Shown: one piece after another, positions 8,391-16,531 of the stretch
Numbering within the stretch: the stretch's first letter is position 1
How the letters are laid out: every line of letters starts with the position of its first letter
DNA from: Mesostigma viride
Taxonomy: Eukaryota; Streptophyta; Mesostigmatophyceae; Mesostigmatales; Mesostigmataceae
Direction of reading: 5' to 3'
DNA: 47,000 bases
NCBI GenBank assembly: GCA_009746045.1
Contig: RPFO01000213.1
Location: forward strand, 8,000,478 to 8,047,477
Position numbers and translations under genes: made by a program
The notes under the pieces: model-generated
Told to the model about the DNA's origin: nothing
The model's database searches: none
Seen by the model: only the letters and a program-made list of their open reading frames with translations

Positions 8391-10105
8391 CGACTAGGTC
8401 AGGGAAGTCTTATGAAAACGTAGTCCCTCTAGGACCTCCCCTTCTCTTTGGCAAGGCGGTAGGAGATCTCTTTAAACCTGTTCTGGATACTTCTGTAGCG
8501 ATGCCTACCTCTGATCTTGAACGCCTTATTAGTAGATTTACGGCCACTGAGCCGGAAGCATTAGCTGCCATTGCTGCACATCCCCAACAATTAGGCAAGC
8601 ACCCTTGTAAATTTGTAGGTGGGTTTTTATATGTGCAGATAGCAGATTCTCCCCCTCAATGGCGCCTGTATGTCCCTCCTATCTGTCGCTCCTCCTTGCT
8701 CTTTGAGTTGCATGACTTAGCTGCTCATCAGGGTGGTAAACGGGTACGGGACCTAGTAGCCCGCTCTTATTACTGGCCTTCCCTTTATAAGGATGTAGAT
8801 GAGTATGTTAGAACTTGTCAATCTTGCCAGGAAATGAAACCCAATAATGTAGGACAGATAGCAGAACCTAGGACCTTGCCTGACCCCATCATGCCTTGGG
8901 ATTCTATCATGATGGATTTTGTAGGACCTTTTAGAAAGAATGATAGGGGCAATGCCCAAATCCTTGTGTTCATAGATCGTTTTACTCGTATGTGCCATCT
9001 TGTGCCGTGTCCTTTAGAACTCACCGCACGTGATTGCGCACGCCTATACCTCAATAATGTATATAGATACCATGGATTGAGTAGGCAGTTTATTAGTGAT
9101 AAGGATAAATTATTTACCTCAGATTTTTGGCAGCAGTTTTTCGCTGCCATCGGTACCAAGGTTACCTACGGTACTGCCTACCACTCCTCCTCCTCTCATT
9201 TAGTAGAGCGTCTTAATAGGGTAGTAGAAGAAGCGCTTAGGCACTATGTTAATGGCTCGGGTAGTGATTGGGAGGATTATTTATGTTTGGTAGAGTTCTC
9301 CCTCAACAATTGTCCCCAAGCTGCGCATGGATATACGCCCTTCTTCTTAGATACTGGTAGACAGCCCCTTACCCCTACCTCTCTCTTAGCTAGTCCTCTA
9401 CGGGACAAGGATGATGTGTCCCGAGATACTGTAGAAGGTGTACAGTCCTTACTAGATAGAATGAAAACTGCTCATGACCACGCGATCTCAGGGTACCAAA
9501 AAGCTCAGGCTAAGTACCTTGCTAGGTTGCGTGCCTCCTTAGATAGACGAGCACCTGAGATAGAAATAGGAGATCTAGTATTAGTAGAAGGCCCCAGTGT
9601 TGGCCGTTTTGCTCATAAGTTTGAAGCAGAACTGAAGGTCAAACTTAGGCCCGCCTTCTTAGGACCCTTCCATGTGTTGTCTAGGGTAGGAAATTTCTTA
9701 TATAAAGTCGATATCCCTACCTCCTGGCTAACGCATTCAAACACCTTCCATAGGAGCCAGCTTAAACTGTACCATCCTAGTACGTTCGCTGGCAGGGAGT
9801 TAGCGCCTGCCCCTTTAGAGCATAACCCTGACACTGGGGAAGTAGAAGACGAAGTAAAAAGCATCGTGGCCCATAGAGATATCAAAAAGGGCCGCGGTAC
9901 CCAGCGTCAGTATAAAGTGAAGTGGATGTATCAAAGAGACAACCAGCGCAGGCCAGAAATCGGGAGAATCCGGACCATGGTAGCTCGAGCCTGCCGTTAT
10001 CTTTTCCGCGTTTTCGAGTCGTTCAGGATGATGAAGATGAATGGTGATGGAAATGTGTATCCTTGTGCATTGAAATTATGGCTGGCTTACGTGTGGAGCG
10101 ACTAG
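8342..10105 (+). CDS. pol: Ty3/gypsy integrase with chromodomain-like C-terminus
   Basis: The frame is open from at least 8342 (the ATG at 8501 is internal). The HHCC zinc domain is at about 8700-8830: LHDLAAHQGGKR, then CQSCQEM. The catalytic core is at about 8890-9230: WDSIMMDFVGPF (first D), FISDKDKLFTSDFW (second D) and SSHLVERLNRVVEEALRHYV (catalytic E). A GPF module, LRPAFLGPFHVLSRVGNFLYKVDIP, follows at about 9640-9720. From about 9845 EVKSIVAHRDIKKGR and YKVKWMY match the start of a chromodomain, which in chromoviruses guides insertion to marked histones. The second half of the chromodomain is not recognisable in this frame, so a frame change or decay near 9950 is likely. Confidence 0.92.
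   Translation, partial: GGGEGKNKISIPLSHIATRSGKSYENVVPLGPPLLFGKAVGDLFKPVLDTSVAMPTSDLERLISRFTATEPEALAAIAAHPQQLGKHPCKFVGGFLYVQIADSPPQWRLYVPPICRSSLLFELHDLAAHQGGKRVRDLVARSYYWPSLYKDVDEYVRTCQSCQEMKPNNVGQIAEPRTLPDPIMPWDSIMMDFVGPFRKNDRGNAQILVFIDRFTRMCHLVPCPLELTARDCARLYLNNVYRYHGLSRQFISDKDKLFTSDFWQQFFAAIGTKVTYGTAYHSSSSHLVERLNRVVEEALRHYVNGSGSDWEDYLCLVEFSLNNCPQAAHGYTPFFLDTGRQPLTPTSLLASPLRDKDDVSRDTVEGVQSLLDRMKTAHDHAISGYQKAQAKYLARLRASLDRRAPEIEIGDLVLVEGPSVGRFAHKFEAELKVKLRPAFLGPFHVLSRVGNFLYKVDIPTSWLTHSNTFHRSQLKLYHPSTFAGRELAPAPLEHNPDTGEVEDEVKSIVAHRDIKKGRGTQRQYKVKWMYQRDNQRRPEIGRIRTMVARACRYLFRVFESFRMMKMNGDGNVYPCALKLWLAYVWSD
8345..8361 (+). promoter_or_regulatory. Internal polypurine tract at the RNase H/integrase frame change
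   Basis: G7-A-G4-A5, the same design as 485-500 and close to the 3' polypurine tract. The frame passes by -1 across it. GGGGGGG fits the X-XXY-YYZ slippery pattern. Confidence 0.4.
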
Positions 10106-10487
10106 ATGACCTAGACGGTGGGGCCGGAAACAGCATGCTTGATCAGGGCGTGTGTTTCTAGCCTAACTGGCCGGGAGTGTCTAGTGGTGAGCACCATTGC
10201 TGCGATCGCTCTCCCACCATTTACGAGGAAATACCCGCAAATGGAAAACCACTGAAAAGGTCTAGCTAGTCAGTCATCACGTTAGCCATGCCATGATTCC
10301 AAACGTCCAAGAACTGCACACGGTGCAAAGGCAAAAAGCCGGAGGACAGCACTTTCAAATGTGCGGCGGGAACCAAAAGCCCGCGGATGCCAGAAAACAT
10401 CGTGTTGCGGCAGCGACGCGACGATGTGGACAACGAATCCAGTGCCAAGCTCGGAACGGCCGCAAAGGAGATCTGGCATCACAGGGT
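10106..10487 (+). other. Non-coding junction between Ty3 integrase and the Penelope-like RT
   Basis: No conserved coding frame seen. It should hold the 3' border of the Penelope-like element, whose stop codon is at 10488, and the Ty3 sequence following integrase. I could not place the border or a target duplication by eye. Confidence 0.5.
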
Positions 10488-11882
10488 TCAGATGTGCGGA
10501 GATACTATGCGATCCAGCCGGTCCACGACCTGTTTGTAGAGCTTGTGCCAAGGGGCAGCACCGAACAGATGTGGGTGACGTTGCAAAAAACATCGGACTT
10601 GACGGAGCATAATGGCTCGGTCATAGTCTTTGACCAATAAACGCTGCAAGAGTTCAACAAGAGTCGTGATGAAATCAACACGATAAGAACAAAGACGGGA
10701 AAAACGATGTAACTGAGAAAGAACAACACCATATTTTGCTGTGTGGGAAAGGAGACTGTGAATATCGGGGTAACGAATAAAAGGAATTTGCTGGTATTTA
10801 GGATCCTTGCGCTTATCATAGATAGCCGTACGCCAGCCCTTCTTGTTATGGGTAATGTTAAGATCGAGGTAATTGCAATGAGTATCCTCCGACGTGAGCT
10901 TTAATGTGAGGGACGCTTGCGGGTAGATGCCAGGCAGACCAGCGGTGATATACAAATGGGTTGCGAAATCAGGGTTGTCGAAAGCGATGACATCATCAAT
11001 GTATCGACATGTATGGATAAAACGCCTGATGAGAACATCATCGTTTGAGGCAATGAGATTCTCCATGAATGCAAGCTCATAAGTGTATAGATAGAGGTTT
11101 GCAAGGAGCCCGGCACAGTTAGTGCCCATAGGGATGCCGATAGCTTGTTGGTATACATTGCCCGCAAAACAGATGAAGGTGTTATCAACAAGATAAGAGA
11201 TCCAATGGACAAGGTCAGCCTTCGTGATAATATAATTATAACCATCCCGCACGATAGCACCTGCCGCGATCCCTGAGAGCCACGTTGCCGTGGGCTTGGT
11301 CTGAGAAACACGCACGTGCAGGTGGTTGCGCCCGTGAGGCCTACGTGCATACAGACGAGTAAGGAGGCTATCTAAACGAGCTTTCAAATCGTGCAAATCT
11401 AGTGTGGTATATAGAGTGGTGAAATCATAGGTGGCTATGGGCATAGGTATACGTTTCTCTGCTGCTGTCTTAGAACGGCTAAGGGCGGCAAGGCGTAGGC
11501 GTACTTGGGCTGAGTCTATGACGATCCAACTACCAGCGCATTCATACCCGGCATTCGACAGCACCTCCACCCATAATGCATTGGCTTCGGGGAGAAGAGC
11601 ATTCAAAGCATGGCAGATGAGTTTCGAGAGAGGCATCAGTGGGGCTGAATGCGACGCAGCAATGGTGCGCAAAGCAACAGGAGTTTTGTGCAGCTTAAGA
11701 GTGAGATACAGATATGGGAACGTAGTGGTGGTGGCGCGTCGCTGCCGCTTAAGGAATGCCCGAGCAAAAATGTTTTGGCTGTGCAGAAAAGCCCGATGAG
11801 CAGCGGTGATACTGGCGGTGGACTGTGCACGCTGAACATAGGTAGGGCTGGACGCCAACTCGTGTTGCAAAGTAGCAAGGTA
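10488..11882 (-). CDS. Penelope-like reverse transcriptase, catalytic part
   Basis: About 464 residues following the TAG at 11883-11885; the internal ATG at 11870 would give 460. RT motifs on the minus strand: FPYLYLTLKLHKTP (upstream RT block), ATYDFTTLYTTL (motif A, first catalytic D), GIPMGTNCAGLLANLYLYTYE (motif B with the GxPMGTNCA signature), RYIDDVIAF (motif C, D-D), YLDLNI and YDKRKDP (motif D/E region), then a helical thumb. These match Penelope-like elements rather than LINE or LTR RTs. The C-terminus (VDRLDRIVSPH) carries no GIY-YIG module. Confidence 0.87.
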   Translation of the reverse strand, partial: YLATLQHELASSPTYVQRAQSTASITAAHRAFLHSQNIFARAFLKRQRRATTTTFPYLYLTLKLHKTPVALRTIAASHSAPLMPLSKLICHALNALLPEANALWVEVLSNAGYECAGSWIVIDSAQVRLRLAALSRSKTAAEKRIPMPIATYDFTTLYTTLDLHDLKARLDSLLTRLYARRPHGRNHLHVRVSQTKPTATWLSGIAAGAIVRDGYNYIITKADLVHWISYLVDNTFICFAGNVYQQAIGIPMGTNCAGLLANLYLYTYELAFMENLIASNDDVLIRRFIHTCRYIDDVIAFDNPDFATHLYITAGLPGIYPQASLTLKLTSEDTHCNYLDLNITHNKKGWRTAIYDKRKDPKYQQIPFIRYPDIHSLLSHTAKYGVVLSQLHRFSRLCSYRVDFITTLVELLQRLLVKDYDRAIMLRQVRCFLQRHPHLFGAAPWHKLYKQVVDRLDRIVSPHI

Positions 11883-12404
11883 CTAGTGCTTCTTGCATAT
11901 GAAAGCAAAGTTGTTGGCACTCTTGTCAACACACGTGATGATAAAGTCCTGCTTGAAGTGGTCAAGAAGTGCTTTATCTGTGGTGTTGAGCCAGGTGGTG
12001 CGGTGGACCTGCTGGAGACGGTAATCAAGCCTGGTGAGACGTGCATTGCATTCGTGAATGACGGCGCGAAACCACGGTTCCATGGCAAGGGGAGCAAGCT
12101 GTAGGTCCGTGCTCATGGCATTGCAAAATTTGCGCAGTGATGTGGAGAGCAGTGCATTCACCTCTTTGGCACACGTGCGCTGGACCCACGGCCGAAACTT
12201 GGTGCCTTTGGCAAAAAGGTCTACAAGCGTGTGGCTCGGCAGGATGCTGAGGTCAGCGGTCATGACGTGCTGTGAGGTGGGATCAAGGTACTTGAAATAC
12301 CGTTGGATGTATGCTCGTAGTGAAGTAGATAAGGTTTGGTATACGGAGAGTGAGCTAGATGGGTGTAGTCGCCTGCTGCAGGAATATAAAACCCTGCACA
12401 AGCT
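11883..12404 (-). CDS. Penelope-like element, N-terminal extension of the RT
   Basis: In the same frame as the RT and separated from it only by the TAG. It contains ILPSHTLVDLFAKGTKFRP and, just before the stop, DFIITCVDKSANNFAFICKKH. The latter is the conserved Penelope-family block that normally continues CKKxYxxxLxxEL; here CKKH is followed by the stop and then YLATLQHEL, so the stop splits a conserved motif. There is no convincing ATG at its beginning: upstream codons close at 12405-12407, and the first in-frame Met precedes TADLSILPSH. Confidence 0.75.
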   Translation of the reverse strand, partial: SLCRVLYSCSRRLHPSSSLSVYQTLSTSLRAYIQRYFKYLDPTSQHVMTADLSILPSHTLVDLFAKGTKFRPWVQRTCAKEVNALLSTSLRKFCNAMSTDLQLAPLAMEPWFRAVIHECNARLTRLDYRLQQVHRTTWLNTTDKALLDHFKQDFIITCVDKSANNFAFICKKH

Positions 12405-12484
12405 CTAGTTGTAGGCTTTCTCCTCTCTTATGTTATGTCTGCTGTCGACGGGTGGTTGGTTGTCCCCTCCCCTCCGCAGCCGTC

Positions 12485-12646
12485 ATGTCGGAGCCTACCC
12501 CTCCGGCTGAGAGCTCGCTGCCGTCCCCGCCCCCACCGGACCCTGAGCTGTATTTCGAGGCCCTTCCGGGCCGCTGGGTGTCGCGATCAAGTTACCCGGG
12601 TGGCGTTGTGCAGCCGGCCCTTCAGGCCCAACATGCGGGCTTATAG
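12485..12646 (+). CDS. Start of third Ty3 ORF (proline-rich), broken by a frame change
   Basis: Begins with a plausible ATG at 12485 and reads an acidic proline-rich N-terminus (SEPTPPAESSLPSPPPPDPE) to a TAG at 12644-12646. The +2 frame (open from 12547) then carries a similar composition onward into the long ORF. The frame change lies somewhere in 12547-12646, most likely near 12600-12640. I recognise no family. Confidence 0.45.
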   Translation: MSEPTPPAESSLPSPPPPDPELYFEALPGRWVSRSSYPGGVVQPALQAQHAGL

Positions 12647-14787
12647 TCAGGGCGGCCCTCTTCGGGGTCACGTGGTATGGTCCTTCCCCTGATGAGCCGC
12701 ACCAGCTTGTCCTGCACGGGTTCGACGATGCCGGACACTGTTTGTTGGGGTGTGGTTCCAGCTGTCCCGCCCTGGGACAGATAGATGCGGTTCTCCGGTG
12801 CTGCCGTGTGTTCTCCTACCTCTCTACCCATGTGGGCCGTACCTGCCTACGGGAGGTGTTCCCTTGGCTTCCGGCTGAGGGTGATGCTGAGGTAGATGAG
12901 AACCCCTGTGACCTTTTACGGGCCGTAGAATTCATGGAGATAGCTGATCAGTCGGCGGAACTAGCGGTTAGTGGTCCTGCCCCTTCGGGCGCCCCAGCCG
13001 AGGTACATTATACGCCAGATTATTCTGCCTCGAGCGCTGCGTCCGCCTCCTCGGCGTCTGTTCCTCCCTCTCCGGTCCCGTCGTCCCCTCGGTCGACCCG
13101 GGATGTTGCAGTAGAGCCTACCCCTTCGGGTTTGCCTGATCCTCTTTCGGCGACGGTCTCGGCTATGCAGGCTCAGATCCAGTCCCTGACCACGGCGTTC
13201 GGGGCCTTCCTGGCGGCCCAAGCGCAGACTCCGGCCACGCCAGGTGGGGTGTCTGTGGTGTCCGCGCCCCCTACCCCTTTGGTTGCTTCGGCACCTGTGG
13301 TTTCGCCGGCGCCCCCTACCCCTTCGGTTGCTGCGGCTCCGACACCTCCGGTTGCCTCCGTGCCTGCGGCCGACGTTCCCGCGCCTCGGCGCGAGTCTTC
13401 TGCCCCTTCGGCTGTGCCCGCCGTCGCCCCCTCTGGGCCGTCCGCTGCGCCCTCACAGCCAGTTCGTGGTTTCTTCAGCGACCCGGGCGGTCTTCCCAGG
13501 CTTTGGGAGGGCGGTCCTCCGCAGAGGATCCCGGTGCCTGACTGGAGCTTGGACGGTAACCAGTCGTATGCCGGATTGCCTGTCCCCACGGGTCCTATTT
13601 TCAACATGTGGCCTGGTGGTGCTCCACCCCCAGAGACCGGCGCGCCAGTTGCGGAGGCGGGTCCGTCGCGACCCCCTGCGGCATCGGGTCCGACGCGGCC
13701 CCCTGTTGTACCGGCACCTTCTGCGCCTGTGCCGGTTCCTACCCCTTCGTCGGCCCCTGCCCCTTCGGCCCCTCGGTCTTTGGCTGCGGTCGTTCGGTCC
13801 AGTGGCTCTGACCCGCGCGCCACCCGCGCTGCCGATTCCCTTCGGGAGTTGTCAGAGGGCGATCGGGATCGGGCCCCTTCTGTGGTGCATGCGACTCCGG
13901 AGTCGCGCGACACGCCTGTCTTCGGGTATGGTATGTCTGCGCTCGCTTGCCGCCAGTGTGACCTGCCGCGCGCCTCCGCCGAGCTGGCCATTTCGCCCAT
14001 GTCCTACGGGTTCTCCCAGGTGTGTCGGGCGCCGCGGGACCGTAACCTACCAGTTGAGACTGATCGGCCTCCTTTCGACATGGTTATTTTGGCTGATCCG
14101 GTGTTCCAGGGTGAGATCCTGGTTCGGCGCGTCCTGTACCGCTGGGCGCGGCGCCACAATGACTTGGACACCTACGGCGGGTTCCAGTGGGCTTACCCTC
14201 CGCCTCTGGGCATTATGGCCTCAGATGCTCTTACGGTAGATTTTCCTGCGGTGCCGGGTGCCACGTACAGCACCGTCCTTCAGCCCATCCTAGAGTGGGA
14301 TGCCCGTCGTCCAGCGCCCATCCCGGGCCAGGGTTTGGACTCTCGGGGTCATCCTCCTCCCCGGGCTAGCGACTACCTCGAGACGTTCGGGTCGCGACAG
14401 TGTGCCCGCCGGTGGCGCTCCCGCGAGATTCGGCATATCCGGTTGTGGCCGTCCAACGTGGAGCCCCTGGTAGATCTGTTTTTCCCGACGGGTATGCGCC
14501 CTCGGATCCGGTATCATCGCCTGCTCCTTCGGGCTCTCTGCCTGATCGCGGTAGAGCCTTTCCTACGCCTCTTTGCCTGCGGTTTCCTGGACTGGGCCCG
14601 GGGCCAGGTCGTTCTTACACAGCATAGGTACTACTGGGCCTTCCTGGGCCTTTTCCCTGACGGCGTGTGGGCCGATGTTTTCCTCACTGTAGATAGGCAC
14701 GACAATGCTGAGGATGTGTCTCACTACCAGGCTTACCTGGATGTCCTGCTGGCCTCCCGTGGTACCTACCAGACGGATGGCCATTAG
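12547..14787 (+). CDS. Unrecognised proline/alanine-rich protein, third ORF before the 3' LTR
   Basis: At least 681 residues ending at TAG 14785-14787. Three parts: a globular N-terminal part rich in Cys and aromatics (FDDAGHCLLGCGSSCPALG ... HVGRTCLREVFPWLP), a low-complexity Pro/Ala/Ser/Val middle (13000-13800) with recurrent PTP, APS and VPAP segments, and a C-terminal region of about 280 residues with normal composition (CRQCDLPRASAEL, HNDLDTYGGFQWAYPPPLG, RRWRSREIRHIRLW, QHRYYWAFLGLFPDGVWADV). No zinc knuckle, protease or transmembrane segment is evident. It stands where env-like or accessory ORFs of Ty3 elements occur, between integrase and the polypurine tract. It could also be the only ORF left of a separate element. 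No function is assigned. Confidence 0.6.
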   Translation, partial: AVFRGPSGPLGVAIKLPGWRCAAGPSGPTCGLIVRAALFGVTWYGPSPDEPHQLVLHGFDDAGHCLLGCGSSCPALGQIDAVLRCCRVFSYLSTHVGRTCLREVFPWLPAEGDAEVDENPCDLLRAVEFMEIADQSAELAVSGPAPSGAPAEVHYTPDYSASSAASASSASVPPSPVPSSPRSTRDVAVEPTPSGLPDPLSATVSAMQAQIQSLTTAFGAFLAAQAQTPATPGGVSVVSAPPTPLVASAPVVSPAPPTPSVAAAPTPPVASVPAADVPAPRRESSAPSAVPAVAPSGPSAAPSQPVRGFFSDPGGLPRLWEGGPPQRIPVPDWSLDGNQSYAGLPVPTGPIFNMWPGGAPPPETGAPVAEAGPSRPPAASGPTRPPVVPAPSAPVPVPTPSSAPAPSAPRSLAAVVRSSGSDPRATRAADSLRELSEGDRDRAPSVVHATPESRDTPVFGYGMSALACRQCDLPRASAELAISPMSYGFSQVCRAPRDRNLPVETDRPPFDMVILADPVFQGEILVRRVLYRWARRHNDLDTYGGFQWAYPPPLGIMASDALTVDFPAVPGATYSTVLQPILEWDARRPAPIPGQGLDSRGHPPPRASDYLETFGSRQCARRWRSREIRHIRLWPSNVEPLVDLFFPTGMRPRIRYHRLLLRALCLIAVEPFLRLFACGFLDWARGQVVLTQHRYYWAFLGLFPDGVWADVFLTVDRHDNAEDVSHYQAYLDVLLASRGTYQTDGH

Positions 14788-15145
14788 ATAGAGGGCCTTA
14801 GGCCCGACCTGAGGGTGTTGTCCCTCCGGTATGTAGAGTCGCCCTCATGTTCTGGCCAGTTGACTGGTCGTTCTTGGTCCTTGGTGCTGATTGGTTTACT
14901 CTGTGTGTCCTGCCCAGTGCCGTTCCCCCCGGCAAGGACTTTGTTCCAGGCAGTTAGGGGAACCTACCACCAGGCTTGGTGCTGGCTAACCCTACACCTC
15001 CAGGCGTGGTGGTGGAGACCGTGTGAACTATTGGTGCTCTGTATCTTGGATGGCCTGCCGACTGTGTTAGTGTGTGCTGGGTGCATTAGGTTTCCTACCC
15101 CTTGTTTTCCTCCCTGTGCGTAGGGAGAGGGCTCCCTACCTTTGT
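14788..15145 (+). other. Non-coding 3' region of the Ty3 element
   Basis: Follows the third ORF and leads to the polypurine tract; no conserved frame is seen. It ends with a G-rich stretch. Confidence 0.5.
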
Positions 15146-15156
15146 GGGGGGGGAGG
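15146..15156 (+). promoter_or_regulatory. 3' polypurine tract (plus-strand primer site)
   Basis: GGGGGGGGAGG immediately before the first TG of the LTR, exactly where the primer for second-strand synthesis lies in LTR retrotransposons. Confidence 0.85.
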
Positions 15157-15728
15157 TGTTACGTCGCGTAACAATTCGTTGTAGTTACGGACGTAAATTA
15201 GGTCTTTTGCCTCGGTTGTCCCCAGGTTTACGTTTAGGCTCCTACCGGGACATTATTGTCCTCGTAACAGTACTGTGGTACATTGGGTGCCGTTGGGCGC
15301 CGCGCCGCGTACTTTACTAGTGGTCCTGATCCTGTGGTAGAATGTAGTGGACCAGCGTGCATCAGTAGATGTAGTGGACCAGCGTGCATCTGTAGGCGAG
15401 GGCCATGTCGGCCCGAGCGTGTTGGACCGTTGGTGACCATTTATGCGCGTTCTATCCCTTGTGTGTGCACTCGGCGTGTGTTAAATGAATTAACACATAT
15501 AGGCTTGGGTCACGGCAGTTTAGTTGTGTTTCCTTCCTCTTTTCCTGGAGTAAACGGGTTTGATTAAATGGCCTATGGCATATTACAGTAGTACATATGT
15601 AAATGCATTGAGATCTGGTTCGTCTCGGTCGTCTTTCGCTAGGGGTGTAAATAGAAGCGGCCTCACTAGTTTAGGTAGTATCAGGATCGGTAGAGGTAGA
15701 GGTGGCGGCCGAGGCTTGCGGCGTAACA
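15157..15728 (+). repeat. Ty3/gypsy 3' long terminal repeat (572 bp)
   Basis: Starts TGTTACG and ends CGTAACA, a 7-bp terminal inverted repeat of TG...CA type. The first 17 bases (TGTTACGTCGCGTAACA) are themselves a hairpin. An internal direct duplication of about 27 bp lies near 15343-15396. The right border is fixed independently, because the LINE endonuclease frame resumes at 15729. A 5' copy is not in the window. Confidence 0.85.
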
Positions 15729-16496
15729 CTGAGCTCGACCCGCATGTGGTGCATATCCCACGATAACGGTTAGCGTGTGGTGTGAATGGCCCTCAGTGGC
15801 TGAAAAAGTGGCCACTAGCACACGCGGGGACCGCAGCACGATGGACTCATGGAGCTGCTCTGATGCTGCCGGCGAGCACAAGAGGCCCACACCACCTTGG
15901 CCCGGCGCGTCGCCGCCACCATAGTGGAACCGCCAGCCTGCCCGCAGGTCGTCGACCAGCAGACCGTTGACCGCGTGCTGAGGGTCAACGGTGCGTCGGT
16001 GCTCCTGGACTCCAAGAACAGCGATCTTGTTGTCGGCGCACAGGGCGATCAGCTCGTCGACGCGTTGGCGTGCTGGGGTGCCGCCGCTCGTAGAAGGATC
16101 TGCAGGGAGGGTGCGCACGTTAAAACTTGCAATACCAAGAATGGGCCGTTGCCCTATTAGCGGGGGGGTGGGGGTGGGGGTGGGGGTGGAGAAGGGTAGT
16201 GCTGGAGGTGGGGGTGGGGTGGGGGGGGGGGGAGGGGGAGGGTGGCGATTGGGGTTAATGCTTGTCAACGCATGGAGGCTTTCTTTCAGGACGGATATGC
16301 GTCGTCTCCGTCCTGGCTGGGGTCGCCGGCGTGTCGACTGGGCCTCATCCCGCTCAAGGCGGGCTAGGAGGCGTGTAAGGCTGGTAAATTGGCGGGAAGG
16401 TTGACCGTGGCGTGCCTGGCGACCTTGCATCCTGATCATGCTCGCACGGTGCGACATGAGGATGGAAAGGGGCTTGTTTATAAAGGCTGTGCCCAA
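15729..16496 (-). CDS. LINE ORF2 N-terminus: apurinic/apyrimidinic-type endonuclease, truncated
   Basis: The endonuclease nicks target DNA to prime reverse transcription. Seen: a basic leader, a Pro/Thr-rich linker encoded by the G-rich tract 16159-16243, then ILGIASFNVRTL (first block with the metal-binding Asn), VLGVQEHR (catalytic Glu block), a GGGDAPGQGGVGLL segment and TVIVGYAPHAGRA (YAP block). The frame breaks in the Ty3 LTR: codons beyond 15728 are LTR sequence up to a stop at 15681. Downstream endonuclease blocks (SDH) and the RT are missing. The exact start is uncertain. Confidence 0.83.
16159..16243 (+). repeat. G-rich tract inside LINE ORF2 (quadruplex-prone)
   Basis: Runs of GGGGGT and up to about 12 consecutive G, encoding the poly-Pro and Thr-Pro linker of ORF2 on the minus strand. 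Many G-tracts of 3 or more suit G-quadruplex formation. Confidence 0.7.
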
Positions 16497-16531
16497 AGCC
16501 TATTGTACCGCGAGGCCGCGAGGGTGTGCCC

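Larger units (their letters stand above)
10488..12404 (-). mobile_element. Penelope-like element, RT-coding core (minus strand)
   Basis: A single reading frame of about 640 codons, interrupted once by TAG at 11883-11885, encodes a Penelope-type RT with its N-terminal extension. No GIY-YIG endonuclease is visible before or after the RT, so the copy is either endonuclease-minus or truncated. The upstream frame closes at 12405-12407. It lies in reverse orientation between Ty3 integrase and the third Ty3 ORF, so it is probably an insertion into the Ty3 element. Its borders are not resolved. Confidence 0.75.
1..15728 (+). mobile_element. Ty3/gypsy (chromovirus-like) LTR retrotransposon, 5' end outside window, carrying two nested insertions
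   Basis: Seen: in plus-strand order, a CCHC gag fragment, aspartic protease, RT, RNase H, integrase with the start of a chromodomain, a third proline-rich ORF, a polypurine tract at 15146-15156 and a TG...CA long terminal repeat at 15157-15728. The PR-RT-RH-IN order is that of Ty3/gypsy. The pol gene is split by a PAT-like element (2258-7646), and a minus-strand Penelope-like element separates integrase from the third ORF. Inference: this is one element, because no LTR lies between 10105 and 15157 and the only LTR has the same orientation. The alternative is a 3'-truncated element abutting a 5'-truncated one. Its right end interrupts a LINE endonuclease ORF at 15728/15729, where the flank CTGAG is the expected target duplication. 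Confidence 0.6.

Noticed and set aside
11883-11885. TAG reassigned to a sense codon
   Set aside because: TAG also ends the root-cap exon (19121-19123) exactly where the domain should end, so reassignment is not supported.
13173-14239. Antisense and alternate-frame ORFs over the proline-rich third ORF
   Set aside because: GC-rich low-complexity shadows of the 12547-14787 frame.
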